This document shows, one piece after another, positions 53,411 to 64,000 of a stretch of 64,000 nt of DNA. The DNA is from Tabrizicola caldifontis (GTDB lineage Bacteria > Pseudomonadota > Alphaproteobacteria > Rhodobacterales > Rhodobacteraceae), in the NCBI RefSeq assembly GCF_004762095.1, contig NZ_SIJH01000010.1, positions 62,001 to 126,000 of the forward strand. The letters are read 5' to 3'. Each line of letters opens with the position of its first letter. The stretch's first letter is position 1. Below the pieces are notes generated by a model. The model saw nothing but the letters and a program-made list of their open reading frames with translations, was not told the origin of the DNA and ran no database searches. Both the position numbers and the translations under genes were made by a program.

Positions 53411-55645
53411 GTGCCAGAGGCGGTTGCGGTCAGGGTTCGGGGACAGGTGCAGGGGGTCGGGTTCCGGCCCTTCATCTGGCAGCTCGCGCACGAGTTCGGG
53501 TTGCGCGGTCGGGTCTGGAACGATGCACAGGGCGTCGGGATCGAAGCCGCCGGGACGGGCATTGATGCCTTCGTCGCGGCGATTTCCGCCCGGGCGCCGA
53601 AACTCGCCCGGGTCGATGCGGTGGAGGTGTCCCCCTTCGCGGGCGACCTGCCCGAGGGGTTCGAGATTGCCGAAAGCCGGGGCAAGGGGGCCGAGACCCG
53701 GGTGACGCCGGATGCCGCGACCTGCCCCGACTGTGCTGCCGAAATCCGGGCTGATGGGCGGCGACGTTCCTATGCCTTCACCAACTGCACCCATTGCGGG
53801 CCGCGTTTCACCATCCTGAAGGATTTGCCCTACGACCGCGCGCAAACCACGATGGCGGCCTTCCCGATGTGCCCCGAGTGCCGGGCTGAATATGTCGATC
53901 CTGCCGACCGCCGCTTTCACGCGCAGCCGGTGGCCTGTCCGGCCTGCGGCCCCCGCCTCTGGCTGGAGGTGGCAGGCGCCGAAGTGCCGGGCGATCCGGT
54001 GGCGCTGGCGGTTGCGCGGCTGAGGGCGGGCGAGGTGCTGGCGGTCAAGGGTCTGGGCGGGTTCCATCTGGCCTGCGATGCGGCCGATACGGCGGCGTTG
54101 GCGCGGCTGCGGGCGCGCAAGCACCGGCCGACGAAACCTTTTGCGCTGATGGGGCACGTGGCGGCCTTGGACCGGGTGGCGGTGCTGTCCGAGCCCGATC
54201 TGGACCTGTTGTGCGACGCGGCTGCGCCGATCGTGCTTGTGCCGTCACGTCGGGTGCTGCCGGAAGACGTCGCTCCGGGCATGGCCAACCTTGGGGTGAT
54301 GCTGCCCTATACACCTTTGCATCACCTTTTGTGCGATGCCTTCGGGGGCGTGCTGGTGATGACCAGTGGCAACCTGTCGGGCGAGCCGCAGGTGGTGGAC
54401 AACGACGAGGCGCGGGCCAAGCTTTCGGCCTTTGCGGATGCCTTCCTCATGCACGACCGGGCGATCGCCCGCCGTCTGGACGACAGCGTAGAGCGCTCAA
54501 GTCCTCCCATGGTCCTGCGCCGGGCGCGGGGACGCGTGCCTGGCACGCTGCCCCTGCCGGCCGGCTTCGAGGGCTGCCCGCAGGTGCTGGCGCTGGGTGG
54601 GCAGATGAAAGGGGCGATCTGCCTGGTCAAGAATGGCGAGGCACTGCTTGGCCACCATCTGGGCGATCTGGACGATGCCCTGTGTGCCGAGGAATTCGGC
54701 AAGGCGGTAGCCGACTACACTGCGCTGTTCGATCATCGCCCCGCCCTGGTGGCGGTGGATGCCCATCCCGGCTATCGCGCCTCGCAGGAAGGTCGTGCCA
54801 TGGGTATGCCGGTCGCAGAGGTGTTCCATCACCATGCCCATCTGGCGGCCTGCCTTGCCGAAAACCTCTGGCCGCTTGACGGCGGACGGGTGGCGGGCAT
54901 CGTGTTGGACGGTGCCGGTCTAGGCCCCGACGGCACGATCTGGGGCGGCGAACTTCTGCTGGGCGATTACCGGGGTTTCGAGCGGCGGGCCTCGCTTGTG
55001 CCGGCACCTCTGCCGGGAGGCGACCGGGCGGCGCGCGAGCCGTGGCGGAATGCGCTTGTGCGGCTGGATCAGGCGGGGCTTTCCTCCTGGGCGGATGCGC
55101 TGTTTCCCGGCCAGCCGCGCGATCTGTTGCGGCAGGCGGTGGCGGCTGGGGTGAACGCGCCCATGTCGACCAGTGCCGGGCGGCTGTTCGATGCCTTCGC
55201 GGCGGTGCTGGGGATCTGTCCGGGCGGCATCAGCCACGAGGGCGAGGCAGCGATGCGGCTGGAGGCAACTGCCGATGAGGCGGGCGATGGTCTGCCATTC
55301 GCCCTTGTGGACGGGAAGATCGACCCTGCGGCGATCTGGGCCCCGGTGCAGGCGGCACTGGCGGCCGGCACGACGCGGGCCGTGTTGGCCTGGCGTTTTC
55401 ATGCGGGCCTTGCGCGGGCCTTCGCGCGGGCCGCGCGCGCGTTGGTGGAAACAGGAGAAGCGCGGGCCGTCGCGCTGTCGGGCGGTTGTTTCCAGAATGC
55501 GTTGTTGCTGGATCTGACGCGTCGTGCGCTGGGCGAGGTGCCGGTGCTGACCCACCGGCTGACGCCCGCGAATGACGGCGGGCTTGCGCTGGGGCAGGCG
55601 GTGATCGCCGCGGCACAGGCGCTTGCCGAGGCGGAAAGCATCTGA
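53411..55645 (+). CDS. hypF: Carbamoyltransferase HypF
   Basis: HypF makes the carbamoyl group for the cyanide ligands and passes it to HypE. Domain order is complete: acylphosphatase (RVRGQVQGVGFRPF), two zinc fingers (CPDC, CTHCG, CPEC, CPACG), a YrdC-like domain and a Kae1-like domain (FHHHAHLAACLAE). I chose the GTG giving VPEAVAVRVRGQVQG; an upstream GTG at 53387 lies inside a repeat motif and would add eight atypical residues. The ribosome-binding site AAGGAG is only three bases away, so the start is uncertain. Confidence 0.94.
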   Translation: MPEAVAVRVRGQVQGVGFRPFIWQLAHEFGLRGRVWNDAQGVGIEAAGTGIDAFVAAISARAPKLARVDAVEVSPFAGDLPEGFEIAESRGKGAETRVTPDAATCPDCAAEIRADGRRRSYAFTNCTHCGPRFTILKDLPYDRAQTTMAAFPMCPECRAEYVDPADRRFHAQPVACPACGPRLWLEVAGAEVPGDPVALAVARLRAGEVLAVKGLGGFHLACDAADTAALARLRARKHRPTKPFALMGHVAALDRVAVLSEPDLDLLCDAAAPIVLVPSRRVLPEDVAPGMANLGVMLPYTPLHHLLCDAFGGVLVMTSGNLSGEPQVVDNDEARAKLSAFADAFLMHDRAIARRLDDSVERSSPPMVLRRARGRVPGTLPLPAGFEGCPQVLALGGQMKGAICLVKNGEALLGHHLGDLDDALCAEEFGKAVADYTALFDHRPALVAVDAHPGYRASQEGRAMGMPVAEVFHHHAHLAACLAENLWPLDGGRVAGIVLDGAGLGPDGTIWGGELLLGDYRGFERRASLVPAPLPGGDRAAREPWRNALVRLDQAGLSSWADALFPGQPRDLLRQAVAAGVNAPMSTSAGRLFDAFAAVLGICPGGISHEGEAAMRLEATADEAGDGLPFALVDGKIDPAAIWAPVQAALAAGTTRAVLAWRFHAGLARAFARAARALVETGEARAVALSGGCFQNALLLDLTRRALGEVPVLTHRLTPANDGGLALGQAVIAAAQALAEAESI

Positions 55646-55835
55646 CCGGCATCGGCGCCCGCCGGAAAGGCCGCAACCGGCCCGATTGATGCGAGCCGCC
55701 CGCAAGGTGCTGAAAATCAACAGGGAAAAGAAGGCACCTGCTACGGGAAGTTTCCTTTGTATGCCGCAGCACACCCTGCTTCCCTGAGACAGGATAGGGG
55801 CGCGTGCCCCCGAAAAGACAAGGGAGGTGCCAGTC

Positions 55836-56921
55836 TTGAGCCAGATCGAAACCTTCTACGAGGTCATGCGCCGGCAGGGGATCACCCGGCGCAGTTTCCT
55901 GAAATACTGTGCGCTGACGGCAAGCGCGCTGGGCCTTGGCCCGGCCTTCGTTCCGAAGATCGCTCATGCGATGGAAACGAAGCCGCGCACTCCCGTCATC
56001 TGGGTCAACGGGCTGGAATGTACCTGCTGTTCGGAAAGCTTCATCCGCGGCGCGCATCCCTTGGCCAAGGATGTGGTGCTGTCGATGATCAGCCTGGATT
56101 ACAGCCATGTCCTGATGGCGGCAGCGGGCCATGCGGCCGAGGCCGCGATGGAAGAGGCGATGGAGACGCACCGGGGCAATTACATTCTTGCCGTCGAGGG
56201 GAACCCGCCCCTGAACGAGGACGGGATGTTCTGCATCGTCGGCGGCAAGCCCTTCGTGGACAAGCTGAAGCGCGCCGCAGAAGGCGCGAAGGCGGTGATC
56301 GCCTGGGGCGCCTGCGCCTCTTACGGCTGCGTGCAGGCGGCCAAACCCAACCCGACGCAGGCCACGCCGGTCCACAAGGTCATCACGGACAAGCCGATCA
56401 TCAAGATCCCCGGCTGCCCGCCGATTGCCGAGGTGATGACCGGAGTCATCACCTACATGCTGACTTTCGACCGCCTGCCCGAACTGGACCGCCAAGGCCG
56501 TCCGGCAATGTTCTACGGCCAGCGCATCCATGACAAATGCTATCGTCGCCCGCATTTCGACGCCGGCCAGTTCGTCGAGCACTGGGACGACGAAAACGCG
56601 CGCAAGGGTTTCTGCCTGTACAAGATGGGCTGCAAGGGGCCGACGACCTACAACGCCTGTTCGACCGTCGGATGGAACGAGGGCGTCAGCTTCCCGATCC
56701 AGTCGGGCCACGGCTGCATCGGCTGTTCCGAGGACGGGTTCTGGGATCAGGGGACGTTCTACGACCGGCTGACCAACATCAAGCAGTTCGGGATCGAGGC
56801 CAATGCCGACAAGGTCGGCATGACCGCCGCCGGCGTGGTCGGTGGCGCGGTGGCCGTGCATGCGGCGATTTCCGCGCTGAAGCGGGCGCAGAAGAAGACC
56901 CAGGACAAGGTGGAGGGCTAG
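55836..56921 (+). CDS. hupS: Uptake hydrogenase small subunit, O2-tolerant type
   Basis: HupS carries the Fe-S relay of the membrane-bound H2-uptake hydrogenase. The start is TTG ([15 protein letters not shown]), eight bases after GGGAGG; an upstream GTG overlaps that site. A Tat leader (TRRSFLKY) ends at AHA, so the mature chain begins at residue 46. Mature numbering gives Cys17, Cys19, Cys20, Cys115, Cys120 and Cys149, the full six-cysteine set of O2-tolerant group 1d enzymes. The distal-cluster ligand region IHDKCYRR and a C-terminal membrane anchor are present. Confidence 0.96.
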   Translation: MSQIETFYEVMRRQGITRRSFLKYCALTASALGLGPAFVPKIAHAMETKPRTPVIWVNGLECTCCSESFIRGAHPLAKDVVLSMISLDYSHVLMAAAGHAAEAAMEEAMETHRGNYILAVEGNPPLNEDGMFCIVGGKPFVDKLKRAAEGAKAVIAWGACASYGCVQAAKPNPTQATPVHKVITDKPIIKIPGCPPIAEVMTGVITYMLTFDRLPELDRQGRPAMFYGQRIHDKCYRRPHFDAGQFVEHWDDENARKGFCLYKMGCKGPTTYNACSTVGWNEGVSFPIQSGHGCIGCSEDGFWDQGTFYDRLTNIKQFGIEANADKVGMTAAGVVGGAVAVHAAISALKRAQKKTQDKVEG

Positions 56922-56924
56922 GCC

Positions 56925-58718
<1,794 letters not shown>

Positions 58719-58733
58719 CGGAGGAACCCCCAG

Positions 58734-59306
58734 ATGAAGAAACTCGCAACTGCCGCCGTCCTTGCCACCCTTGCCGGACCGGCGCTGGCCCATACCGGGC
58801 ATGGAGACGCGAACGGGTTCCTGCACGGGCTGGAGCATCCGATCCTGGGCATGGATCACCTTCTGGCCATGCTGGCCGTGGGCCTCTGGTCGGGCTTCGT
58901 GCTGCCCGCCCGCTTCTGGGCGGGGGCCGCGGCCTTTCTGGGCGCCATGGGGATCGGCGCGGGCGCCAGCTGGGCCGGGGTCGGCTATCCGATGGTGGAA
59001 GGGGTGATCGTCGCCTCGGTTCTGGCCTTCGGGCTGCTGACGCTGGTCAGCCGCCGGGGGCAGGCGGGCTGGATCACCGGCGCGTCGCTGGCCGCCATCG
59101 CGGTCTTTGCCAGCGCCCATGGCCATGCCCATGCGACGGAAGCGGCGGGCAATGCCTTCGCCTATCTGGCTGGCTTCCTGATCTCGACCGCCGCCCTGCA
59201 TCTGGCCGGGGTCGGGATCGCCCGCGCGGTCGCGGCGCGGCCGGTGGTGCAGCAGGCCATGGGGGCGGGGATTGCCCTCTCGGGCCTCTGGCTGATGGCG
59301 GGGTGA
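58734..59306 (+). CDS. hupE: HupE/UreJ-family membrane protein
   Basis: The 190-residue protein has a signal peptide (MKKLATAAVLATLAGPALAH) and about six membrane segments. The early motif HPILGMDHLLAMLAVG is typical of HupE/UreJ, and His-rich stretches follow (HGHAHATE). The family is linked to nickel uptake for hydrogenase or urease. It sits between hupL and hupC, 15 bases after hupL. Confidence 0.92.
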   Translation: MKKLATAAVLATLAGPALAHTGHGDANGFLHGLEHPILGMDHLLAMLAVGLWSGFVLPARFWAGAAAFLGAMGIGAGASWAGVGYPMVEGVIVASVLAFGLLTLVSRRGQAGWITGASLAAIAVFASAHGHAHATEAAGNAFAYLAGFLISTAALHLAGVGIARAVAARPVVQQAMGAGIALSGLWLMAG

Positions 59307-59310
59307 GGTC

Positions 59311-60051
59311 ATGTCCAGCCCCACGACCAACGTCCCAGCGCATGACGTGGCACCCGAGGATCTGGCCACGGTCGCGCGTCAGACTAGCGTCTATGTCTAC
59401 GAGGCGCCGGTGCGCATCTGGCACTGGGTCAACGCCGCCGCGATCCTGGTGCTGATCGTCACCGGCTATTTCATCGGCTCGCCGCCGCCCACGATGATGA
59501 TCGGCGAGGCCTACGAGCAGTTCGTCTTCGGCTACATCCGGTTTGCCCATTTTGCGGCCGGCTGGGTGCTGGCGATCGGGTTCCTTGGCCGGATCTACTG
59601 GGCCTTCTTCGGCAACCACCACTCGCGCCAGCTGTTCTATGTGCCCTTCTGGTCCGCGACCTTCTGGGCCGAGGTCTGGTTCGAGATCCGCTGGTATCTG
59701 CTCCTGGCGAAGGAGCCGAAGAAGTATGTCGGCCACAATCCCTTGGCGCAGCTTGCGATGTTTTTCTTCATCACGCTGGGCGTGAGTTTCATGATCGTCA
59801 CCGGCTTTGCGCTTTATGCCGAGGGTGCGCAGGAAGGCAGCCTGACGCATGACCTCTTCGGCTGGGTGCATGGCCTGACCTGGAACAGCCAGCGTCTGCA
59901 CACGCTGCACCATCTGGGGATGTGGTGGATCGTGATCTTCATGGTCATCCACATCTACGTGGCGATCCGCGAGGATATCATGAGCCGCCAGTCGATTGTT
60001 TCGACGATGATTTCCGGCACCCGGACCTTCAAGGACGACCGGCCGGACTGA
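59311..60051 (+). CDS. hupC: Hydrogenase cytochrome b subunit
   Basis: HupC anchors HupSL to the membrane and passes electrons to quinone through two b hemes. The 246-residue protein has four membrane segments. Candidate heme ligands are His in RIWHWVNA, RFAHFAAGW, HTLHHLGMWW and VIHIYVAI. It is the last gene of hupSLEC and is followed by a terminator. Confidence 0.95.
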   Translation: MSSPTTNVPAHDVAPEDLATVARQTSVYVYEAPVRIWHWVNAAAILVLIVTGYFIGSPPPTMMIGEAYEQFVFGYIRFAHFAAGWVLAIGFLGRIYWAFFGNHHSRQLFYVPFWSATFWAEVWFEIRWYLLLAKEPKKYVGHNPLAQLAMFFFITLGVSFMIVTGFALYAEGAQEGSLTHDLFGWVHGLTWNSQRLHTLHHLGMWWIVIFMVIHIYVAIREDIMSRQSIVSTMISGTRTFKDDRPD

Positions 60052-60068
60052 TCCTGCGGGACAGGGTG

Positions 60069-60099
60069 AAGGGGCGCGGGCCGGGCCTTGCGCCCCTTT
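60069..60099 (+). terminator. Terminator after hupC
   Basis: AAGGGGCGC and GCGCCCCTT form a 9-bp perfect stem around a 12-base loop, followed by TCGCTTT, 17 bases after the hupC stop. It closes the hupSLEC operon. Confidence 0.75.
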
Positions 60100-60150
60100 C
60101 GCTTTGGCGGTTCCCGGTGCATGGTGCGGCCCGGAAGACGGGAGGCGGCG

Positions 60151-61809
60151 ATGCGCAACGGTGGACAGCTTCTGGTGCAGAGCCTGGTGGGGCTGGGGGC
60201 GACCAAGGCCTTCGGCGTGCCGGGGGAAAGCTATCTGGCGGTGCTGGATGCGCTGCATGACACGCGGGGCGTGCTGGACTATGTGCTCTGCCGGCACGAG
60301 GGGGGCGCGGCCTTCATGGCGGCGGCCTGGGGCAAGCTGACGGGTAGCCCCGGCATCTGCATGGTCACCCGCGGGCCGGGGGCGACGAACGCCTCGATCG
60401 GGGTGCATACGGCGATGCAGGATTCGGCGCCGATGATCCTGTTCGTGGGCCAGGTCGGGACCGACATGCGCGGGCGCGAGGCGTTTCAGGAACTCGACTA
60501 CCGGGCGGTCTTCGGCACCATGGCGAAATGGGTGGTGGAGATCGACCGGGCCGAGCGCATCCCCGAGCTTCTGTCGCGGGCCTGGGTGACGGCGGTTTCC
60601 GGGCGGCCGGGGCCGGTGGTGGTGGCGCTGCCCGAGGACATGCTGACCAGCCTGACCGATATGACGCCGCTGCCGGGGCCAGTTGTCGTGCATGAGCCGG
60701 CGCCGACCGCGGCGGCGGTCGAAGCGGCGCTGGCGGTGCTGGCGGGGGCCGAGCGGCCGCTGATCCTGCTTGGCGGCTGCAACTGGACGGCTGCGGGCCG
60801 GGCGGCGCTGGAAAGGTTCGCAGGGGCCTCGGACATACCGGTGGTCGCGGCCTTCCGCTATCAGGATCGGTTCGACAACCATGCCGAAGTCTATGCAGGC
60901 GAGGCCGGGGTGGGAATGCCCACCCATGTGAAGGATCTGATCCGTCGGGCAGACACGATACTGGCGGTGAATGTGCGCTTCGGCGAGATGACGACCGACG
61001 GCTATACGCTGCTGGAAGTGCCGACCCCGCATCAGCGATTGATCCATGTGCATGGCGAAGCGGGCGAGCTGGGCAAGATCTATCGGCCCGAGGTGGCGAT
61101 CCAGGCGGGACCGAATGCCTTTGCCGAAGCCCTCCGCCCGGTTCAGGGGGGCTGGGCCGACTGGCGGGCGTGGGCGCGGGCGGGATATCTGGCGTCGCTG
61201 AAACTGGGGCCCTTGCCCTCTCCGGTCGATATGGGGGTGGTCACGGCGCATCTGCGGCAGGTGCTGCCGGGGGATGCAATCGTCACCAACGGGGCGGGGA
61301 ATTTCGCGGTCTGGCCGAACAAGTTCCTGCAATACGGGCCACTTGGCCGGTTGCTGGCGCCGCAGTCGGGTGCCATGGGCTATGGCGTGCCGGCCGCGAT
61401 CGCTGCGAAGGTGGCGCATCCCGATAGGCTTGTGGTCTGCTTTGCGGGCGACGGCGATTTCCAGATGACGGCGCAGGAGCTGGCCACTGCCCGGCAGGAG
61501 GGTGCGCAGCCGGTGATCCTGATCCTCAACAACGGCATCTATGGAACGATCCGAGCGCATCAGGAACGGGAATACCCGGCGCGGGTGTCGGGGACGGAAA
61601 TGATCAACCCCGATTTCGTGTTGCTGGCGCGTGCCCATGGCTTTCACGCCGAGCGGGTGGAGACGACCGAAGCCTTCGCTGGGGCCTTTGCCCGTGCCGT
61701 CGCCTCGCCCACGGGCGCGGTGCTGGATCTGGCGATCTCGCCAGAGGCACTGACCCCGCGTGCGTCACTGAGCGCGATCCGTGCGGCGGCGCTGGCACGG
61801 CAGGGCTGA
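60151..61809 (+). CDS. Thiamine-diphosphate-dependent enzyme (acetolactate-synthase-like)
   Basis: The 552-residue protein has the three-domain layout of the POX/ALS family. Glu50 (CRHEGGAAF) activates the cofactor, and the ThDP/Mg motif GDGDFQM...NNGIYGT lies near residues 430-460. The first ATG after GGGAGG was chosen. No regulatory ilvH-like subunit is adjacent, so anabolic acetolactate synthase is unlikely. Other family members (glyoxylate carboligase, benzoylformate or oxalyl-CoA decarboxylase type) are possible, and the substrate remains open. Confidence 0.85.
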   Translation: MRNGGQLLVQSLVGLGATKAFGVPGESYLAVLDALHDTRGVLDYVLCRHEGGAAFMAAAWGKLTGSPGICMVTRGPGATNASIGVHTAMQDSAPMILFVGQVGTDMRGREAFQELDYRAVFGTMAKWVVEIDRAERIPELLSRAWVTAVSGRPGPVVVALPEDMLTSLTDMTPLPGPVVVHEPAPTAAAVEAALAVLAGAERPLILLGGCNWTAAGRAALERFAGASDIPVVAAFRYQDRFDNHAEVYAGEAGVGMPTHVKDLIRRADTILAVNVRFGEMTTDGYTLLEVPTPHQRLIHVHGEAGELGKIYRPEVAIQAGPNAFAEALRPVQGGWADWRAWARAGYLASLKLGPLPSPVDMGVVTAHLRQVLPGDAIVTNGAGNFAVWPNKFLQYGPLGRLLAPQSGAMGYGVPAAIAAKVAHPDRLVVCFAGDGDFQMTAQELATARQEGAQPVILILNNGIYGTIRAHQEREYPARVSGTEMINPDFVLLARAHGFHAERVETTEAFAGAFARAVASPTGAVLDLAISPEALTPRASLSAIRAAALARQG

Positions 61810-61889
61810 ACCCGTGGCAGATCATCGATGACTTTGTCACGCCTCGCGGTCGGCACGCTGACGAAAAGACGCAGTCGGACGAGAGGGCG

Positions 61890-63305
61890 TCACGACAGCG
61901 CGGCGTAGCCTTCCACGGCGCGGCGGGCCTCGGCGAAGCGGGCAAGGCGGGAAGGGCCGGGGCGTGCGGGGCCGGCGGCGATGGTGCGTCCCGGTTGGTG
62001 GTCGGGGACGGCGATCCCCGCTGCCTTCGCGGCCATGCGGGCAAGGCCCATGGCGGTCAGTTCCGGCTCGTCGGAAAGATGCAGGTCGCGGCCCAGCGTC
62101 TCGGCCAGGAAGGCGGTGAAGTAGGGGTTGCGCGAAAGCCCGCCATCGACCGAGACCGGGCCTGCCGGCGGCTGCACGCTGGCCATGGCGTCCAGCACCT
62201 CGGCGGCGCGCAGCGCGATGCCTTCCAGCAGCGCCTGCATAAGGTCGCGGGGCCCATGGGCGAGGTCGAGGCCCAGCCAGGCCCCGCGCGCGGCGCGGTT
62301 CCAGTGCGGCGCGCCAAGGCCGACGAGCGCGGGCACGAAGGCGAGGCCTCGGTCGATGGCGGTGCCTTCGAACCTGGAAATCTGGGCGTAGTCGGCGAAC
62401 AGGCCCAGCTTCCGCGCCCAGTTCACCGCCGAGGCCGCGGCATAGACCCCGCCATCCAGGGCATAGGTGACCGCGGCGCTGCCCTCGGCCCATGCCACGG
62501 TGGGCAGGATGCCGCTGTCGGGCCGCACGAGGCCCCCGGTCACGCATTGTGCGAAGGCCCCGGTGCCGAAGGTGATCTTGGTCTGACCCGGCGCGCGGCA
62601 GCCGTGGCCGTAGAGCGCGGCCTGCTGATCGACGATCGACGCCATCAGCAGCGCGCCGCCGGGCAGGGGGCCCAGGTCGCCCGAGGTGGGGGTGATCGTG
62701 GGCAACGCCGCCATCGGAACACCAAAAAGGCGGCAAAGTTCTGCATCCCAATCGCCCGAGGCGAGGTTCAGCAGCGAGGTGCGCGAGGCGGTGGCGATAT
62801 CGGTCTGGAACCGCCCGGTCAGCCGGTCACGGAAGAAGGCGTCAGTGGTGCCAAGGCGCAGACGACCCTGTCGGGCAAGCTCGGCGGCTGCGGGGATGTG
62901 CCTGACGATCCAGCCAAGTTTCGAGGCTGAGAAATAGGGGTCGAGAGGCAGACCCGCACGCTCCATCACCATGTGCGCTGCGCCGTCACGCTCCAACGCG
63001 GCGGTGACATCGGTGGTGCGGTCGTCCTGCCAGCTGATCACCGGGCCGATGGGGCGACCGTCGCGGGCATCCCAGGCGAGGCAGCTTTCGCCCTGGTTTG
63101 ACAGGCCCACGACCTGCGCATCCGATGCCTGAAGGCAGCGCAGGACGTTGGCCAGAAGCTCCTCGCCATCCTGTTCGACATGCCCGGGCGCGGGGGTGGC
63201 CTGCGCATGGGGCAGCGAAAGGATCGGGGTCAGGCGGCCATCGGCTCCGAGGACCAGCGCGCGGGTCGAGGTGGTGCCCTGATCGATGGCGGCGATGCGC
63301 ATCAT
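61890..63305 (-). CDS. FGGY-family carbohydrate kinase (glycerol-kinase-like)
   Basis: The 471-residue kinase begins MMRIAAIDQGTTSTRALVL, the FGGY phosphate-1 motif. GALLMASIVDQQAALYGHG and VSVDGGLSRNPYFTAFLAE are the later substrate and adenosine motifs. It is near glycerol kinase, but the QGESCLAWD and SWQDDRT regions suggest a different polyol or sugar may be used. Its start overlaps the stop of the FAD-dependent oxidoreductase, so the two form one operon. Confidence 0.88.
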   Translation of the reverse strand: MMRIAAIDQGTTSTRALVLGADGRLTPILSLPHAQATPAPGHVEQDGEELLANVLRCLQASDAQVVGLSNQGESCLAWDARDGRPIGPVISWQDDRTTDVTAALERDGAAHMVMERAGLPLDPYFSASKLGWIVRHIPAAAELARQGRLRLGTTDAFFRDRLTGRFQTDIATASRTSLLNLASGDWDAELCRLFGVPMAALPTITPTSGDLGPLPGGALLMASIVDQQAALYGHGCRAPGQTKITFGTGAFAQCVTGGLVRPDSGILPTVAWAEGSAAVTYALDGGVYAAASAVNWARKLGLFADYAQISRFEGTAIDRGLAFVPALVGLGAPHWNRAARGAWLGLDLAHGPRDLMQALLEGIALRAAEVLDAMASVQPPAGPVSVDGGLSRNPYFTAFLAETLGRDLHLSDEPELTAMGLARMAAKAAGIAVPDHQPGRTIAAGPARPGPSRLARFAEARRAVEGYAALS

Positions 63306-64000
63306 TCTTCCACCGTCACCAGAATGTCGCCTGTGCCGCGCGGCTGGGGCAGGGGCAGGGTGATGCGGCGTTCAGGCAGACTGTCGATGCGCCTTTCCAG
63401 AAGCGTTGCGCCGTCCTGCGCCAGCCGCAAGCGGCCCCGGACCGGGCGGGCGAGGCGCAGTTGCAGCCGGCCTTGGGCGCCCGCGACGATCACCTGCGGC
63501 AGGGCGAGTTTCACCGCATCCGAGGCGATGCGCAGGCGGGCACCGCCGGGGGGGGGAAGTTGGCCCTTCAGCGCGGCATGGATCGCGCCGGCCACATGCT
63601 GGCCTTCGGCCCAGCACCAGCCGGCTGTTTCCACCCCGCGCAAGAGGTTCCCGGCGGCGAAATAGGCCGGGTCGGTCAGGCGACCCCAGGGATCGACCAC
63701 CGGGCCGCCGGAGGCGGGGTCAAGCTCCATGTGGCTTGCGCGGACCAGGGGGGCGTCGGGCCGGAAGCCGCCGGTGATGATGACGCCGTCTGTCTCGATC
63801 TCGTCGGGGCCGTCAGGGGTATCGACCAGGATGCGTTCCACCCGGCTGCGACCGAGGATCTGGGTGATCCGCGTTTTGAGGCGCAGGGGCACGCCCAGCG
63901 CCCAGGGTAGCCAGCCGGCGGGTGCGCGGGCGGTGATGCGGGGGCCGGGTTCCAGCATGGCGACCGGCTTGATCCCGGCCTCGCGGCAGGTAAGCAGGGC
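63302..64000 (-). CDS. FAD-dependent oxidoreductase, C-terminal part (5' end outside window)
   Basis: The frame is open through the right edge, so only the last ~232 residues are visible. LTCREAGIKPVAMLEPGP and VIITGGFRPDAPLVRA, followed by YFAAGNLLRGVETAGWC, match two-dinucleotide-binding flavoproteins of the HcnB / opine-oxidase subunit-A type. Coupled to an FGGY kinase, it may oxidise a polyol phosphate or amino acid; an anaerobic glycerol-3-phosphate dehydrogenase role is one option. The N-terminal FAD site is not in the window. Confidence 0.8.
   Translation of the reverse strand, partial: ALLTCREAGIKPVAMLEPGPRITARAPAGWLPWALGVPLRLKTRITQILGRSRVERILVDTPDGPDEIETDGVIITGGFRPDAPLVRASHMELDPASGGPVVDPWGRLTDPAYFAAGNLLRGVETAGWCWAEGQHVAGAIHAALKGQLPPPGGARLRIASDAVKLALPQVIVAGAQGRLQLRLARPVRGRLRLAQDGATLLERRIDSLPERRITLPLPQPRGTGDILVTVEE

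Noticed and set aside
52124-54157. 677-codon minus-strand frame opposite hupV and hypF
   Set aside because: Shadow of two clear genes; spans their junction without any domain.
55715-55728. Possible IHF site upstream of hupS (AATCAA followed by an A-rich run)
   Set aside because: IHF activation of hupS is known in R. capsulatus, but the second half of the consensus (TTR) is absent here, and no TTG-N5-CAA HupR site was found nearby.
59074-61647. 857-codon minus-strand frame opposite hupC and the thiamine-diphosphate enzyme
   Set aside because: It runs across several real plus-strand genes and has the same Arg/His-rich shadow composition.

Overview
The window is about 64 kb of GC-rich alphaproteobacterial chromosome with tightly packed operons. 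The gene content points to the family Rhodobacteraceae, in or near Rhodobacter, Gemmobacter or Tabrizicola: a four-subunit sarcosine oxidase, a class I polyhydroxyalkanoate (PHA) locus with PhaR and phasin, a carbon-phosphorus (C-P) lyase cluster, and a Rhodobacter-type hup/hyp uptake hydrogenase cluster with H2-sensing HupTUV/HupR. No rRNA, tRNA, CRISPR array or complete insertion sequence was recognised.

Left part (1-17.9 kb). The window opens inside a glutamate-dehydrogenase-type gene. A GT8 glycosyltransferase and the operon soxB-soxD-soxA-soxG (sarcosine to glycine plus C1 units) follow, then a lone DegT-type aminotransferase. The PHA locus is phaR, phasin and phaC on the minus strand, with phaZ divergent from phaC. 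Two CTGC-N3-GCAG sites, the expected PhaR operator, lie upstream of the phasin gene. An alpha/beta hydrolase, thrS, a cold-shock protein and an ArsC/Spx-like protein complete this part.

Phosphorus part (18-37 kb). A decayed IS5-type transposase sits beside phnM. The C-P lyase core phnGHIJKLN is on the minus strand. The regulator phnF, a DUF1045 protein, a hexapeptide acyltransferase and the phnCDE1E2 transporter surround it. Immediately upstream of phnC, on the same strand, is a six-gene operon: a second binding protein, ATPase and permease, then a methyltransferase, a PhnM paralogue and a PlsC-like acyltransferase. This second operon is the best candidate here for an incompletely described pathway. 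GC-rich palindromic elements are scattered through the region; one double element lies in frame inside phnI and a single one overlaps the phnJ 3' end. A small membrane, glycine-rich protein is encoded on the opposite strand between phnI and phnJ.

A CPA2 cation/proton antiporter (37-39 kb) separates this from the hydrogenase part.

Hydrogenase part (39-60 kb). The maturation block hupDFGHJK-hypAB-hupR-hypCDE is on the minus strand. It diverges from hupTUV-hypF-hupSLEC on the plus strand. HupS carries the six cysteines of an O2-tolerant proximal cluster. HupV carries the Ile/Phe gas-channel pair and lacks the processed C-terminal tail, as expected of an H2 sensor. A membrane-anchored coiled-coil gene lies in opposite orientation between hypB and hupR. 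A clear terminator follows hupC.

The right end (60-64 kb) holds a thiamine-diphosphate enzyme, an FGGY-family kinase and the end of an FAD-dependent oxidoreductase cut by the window edge.
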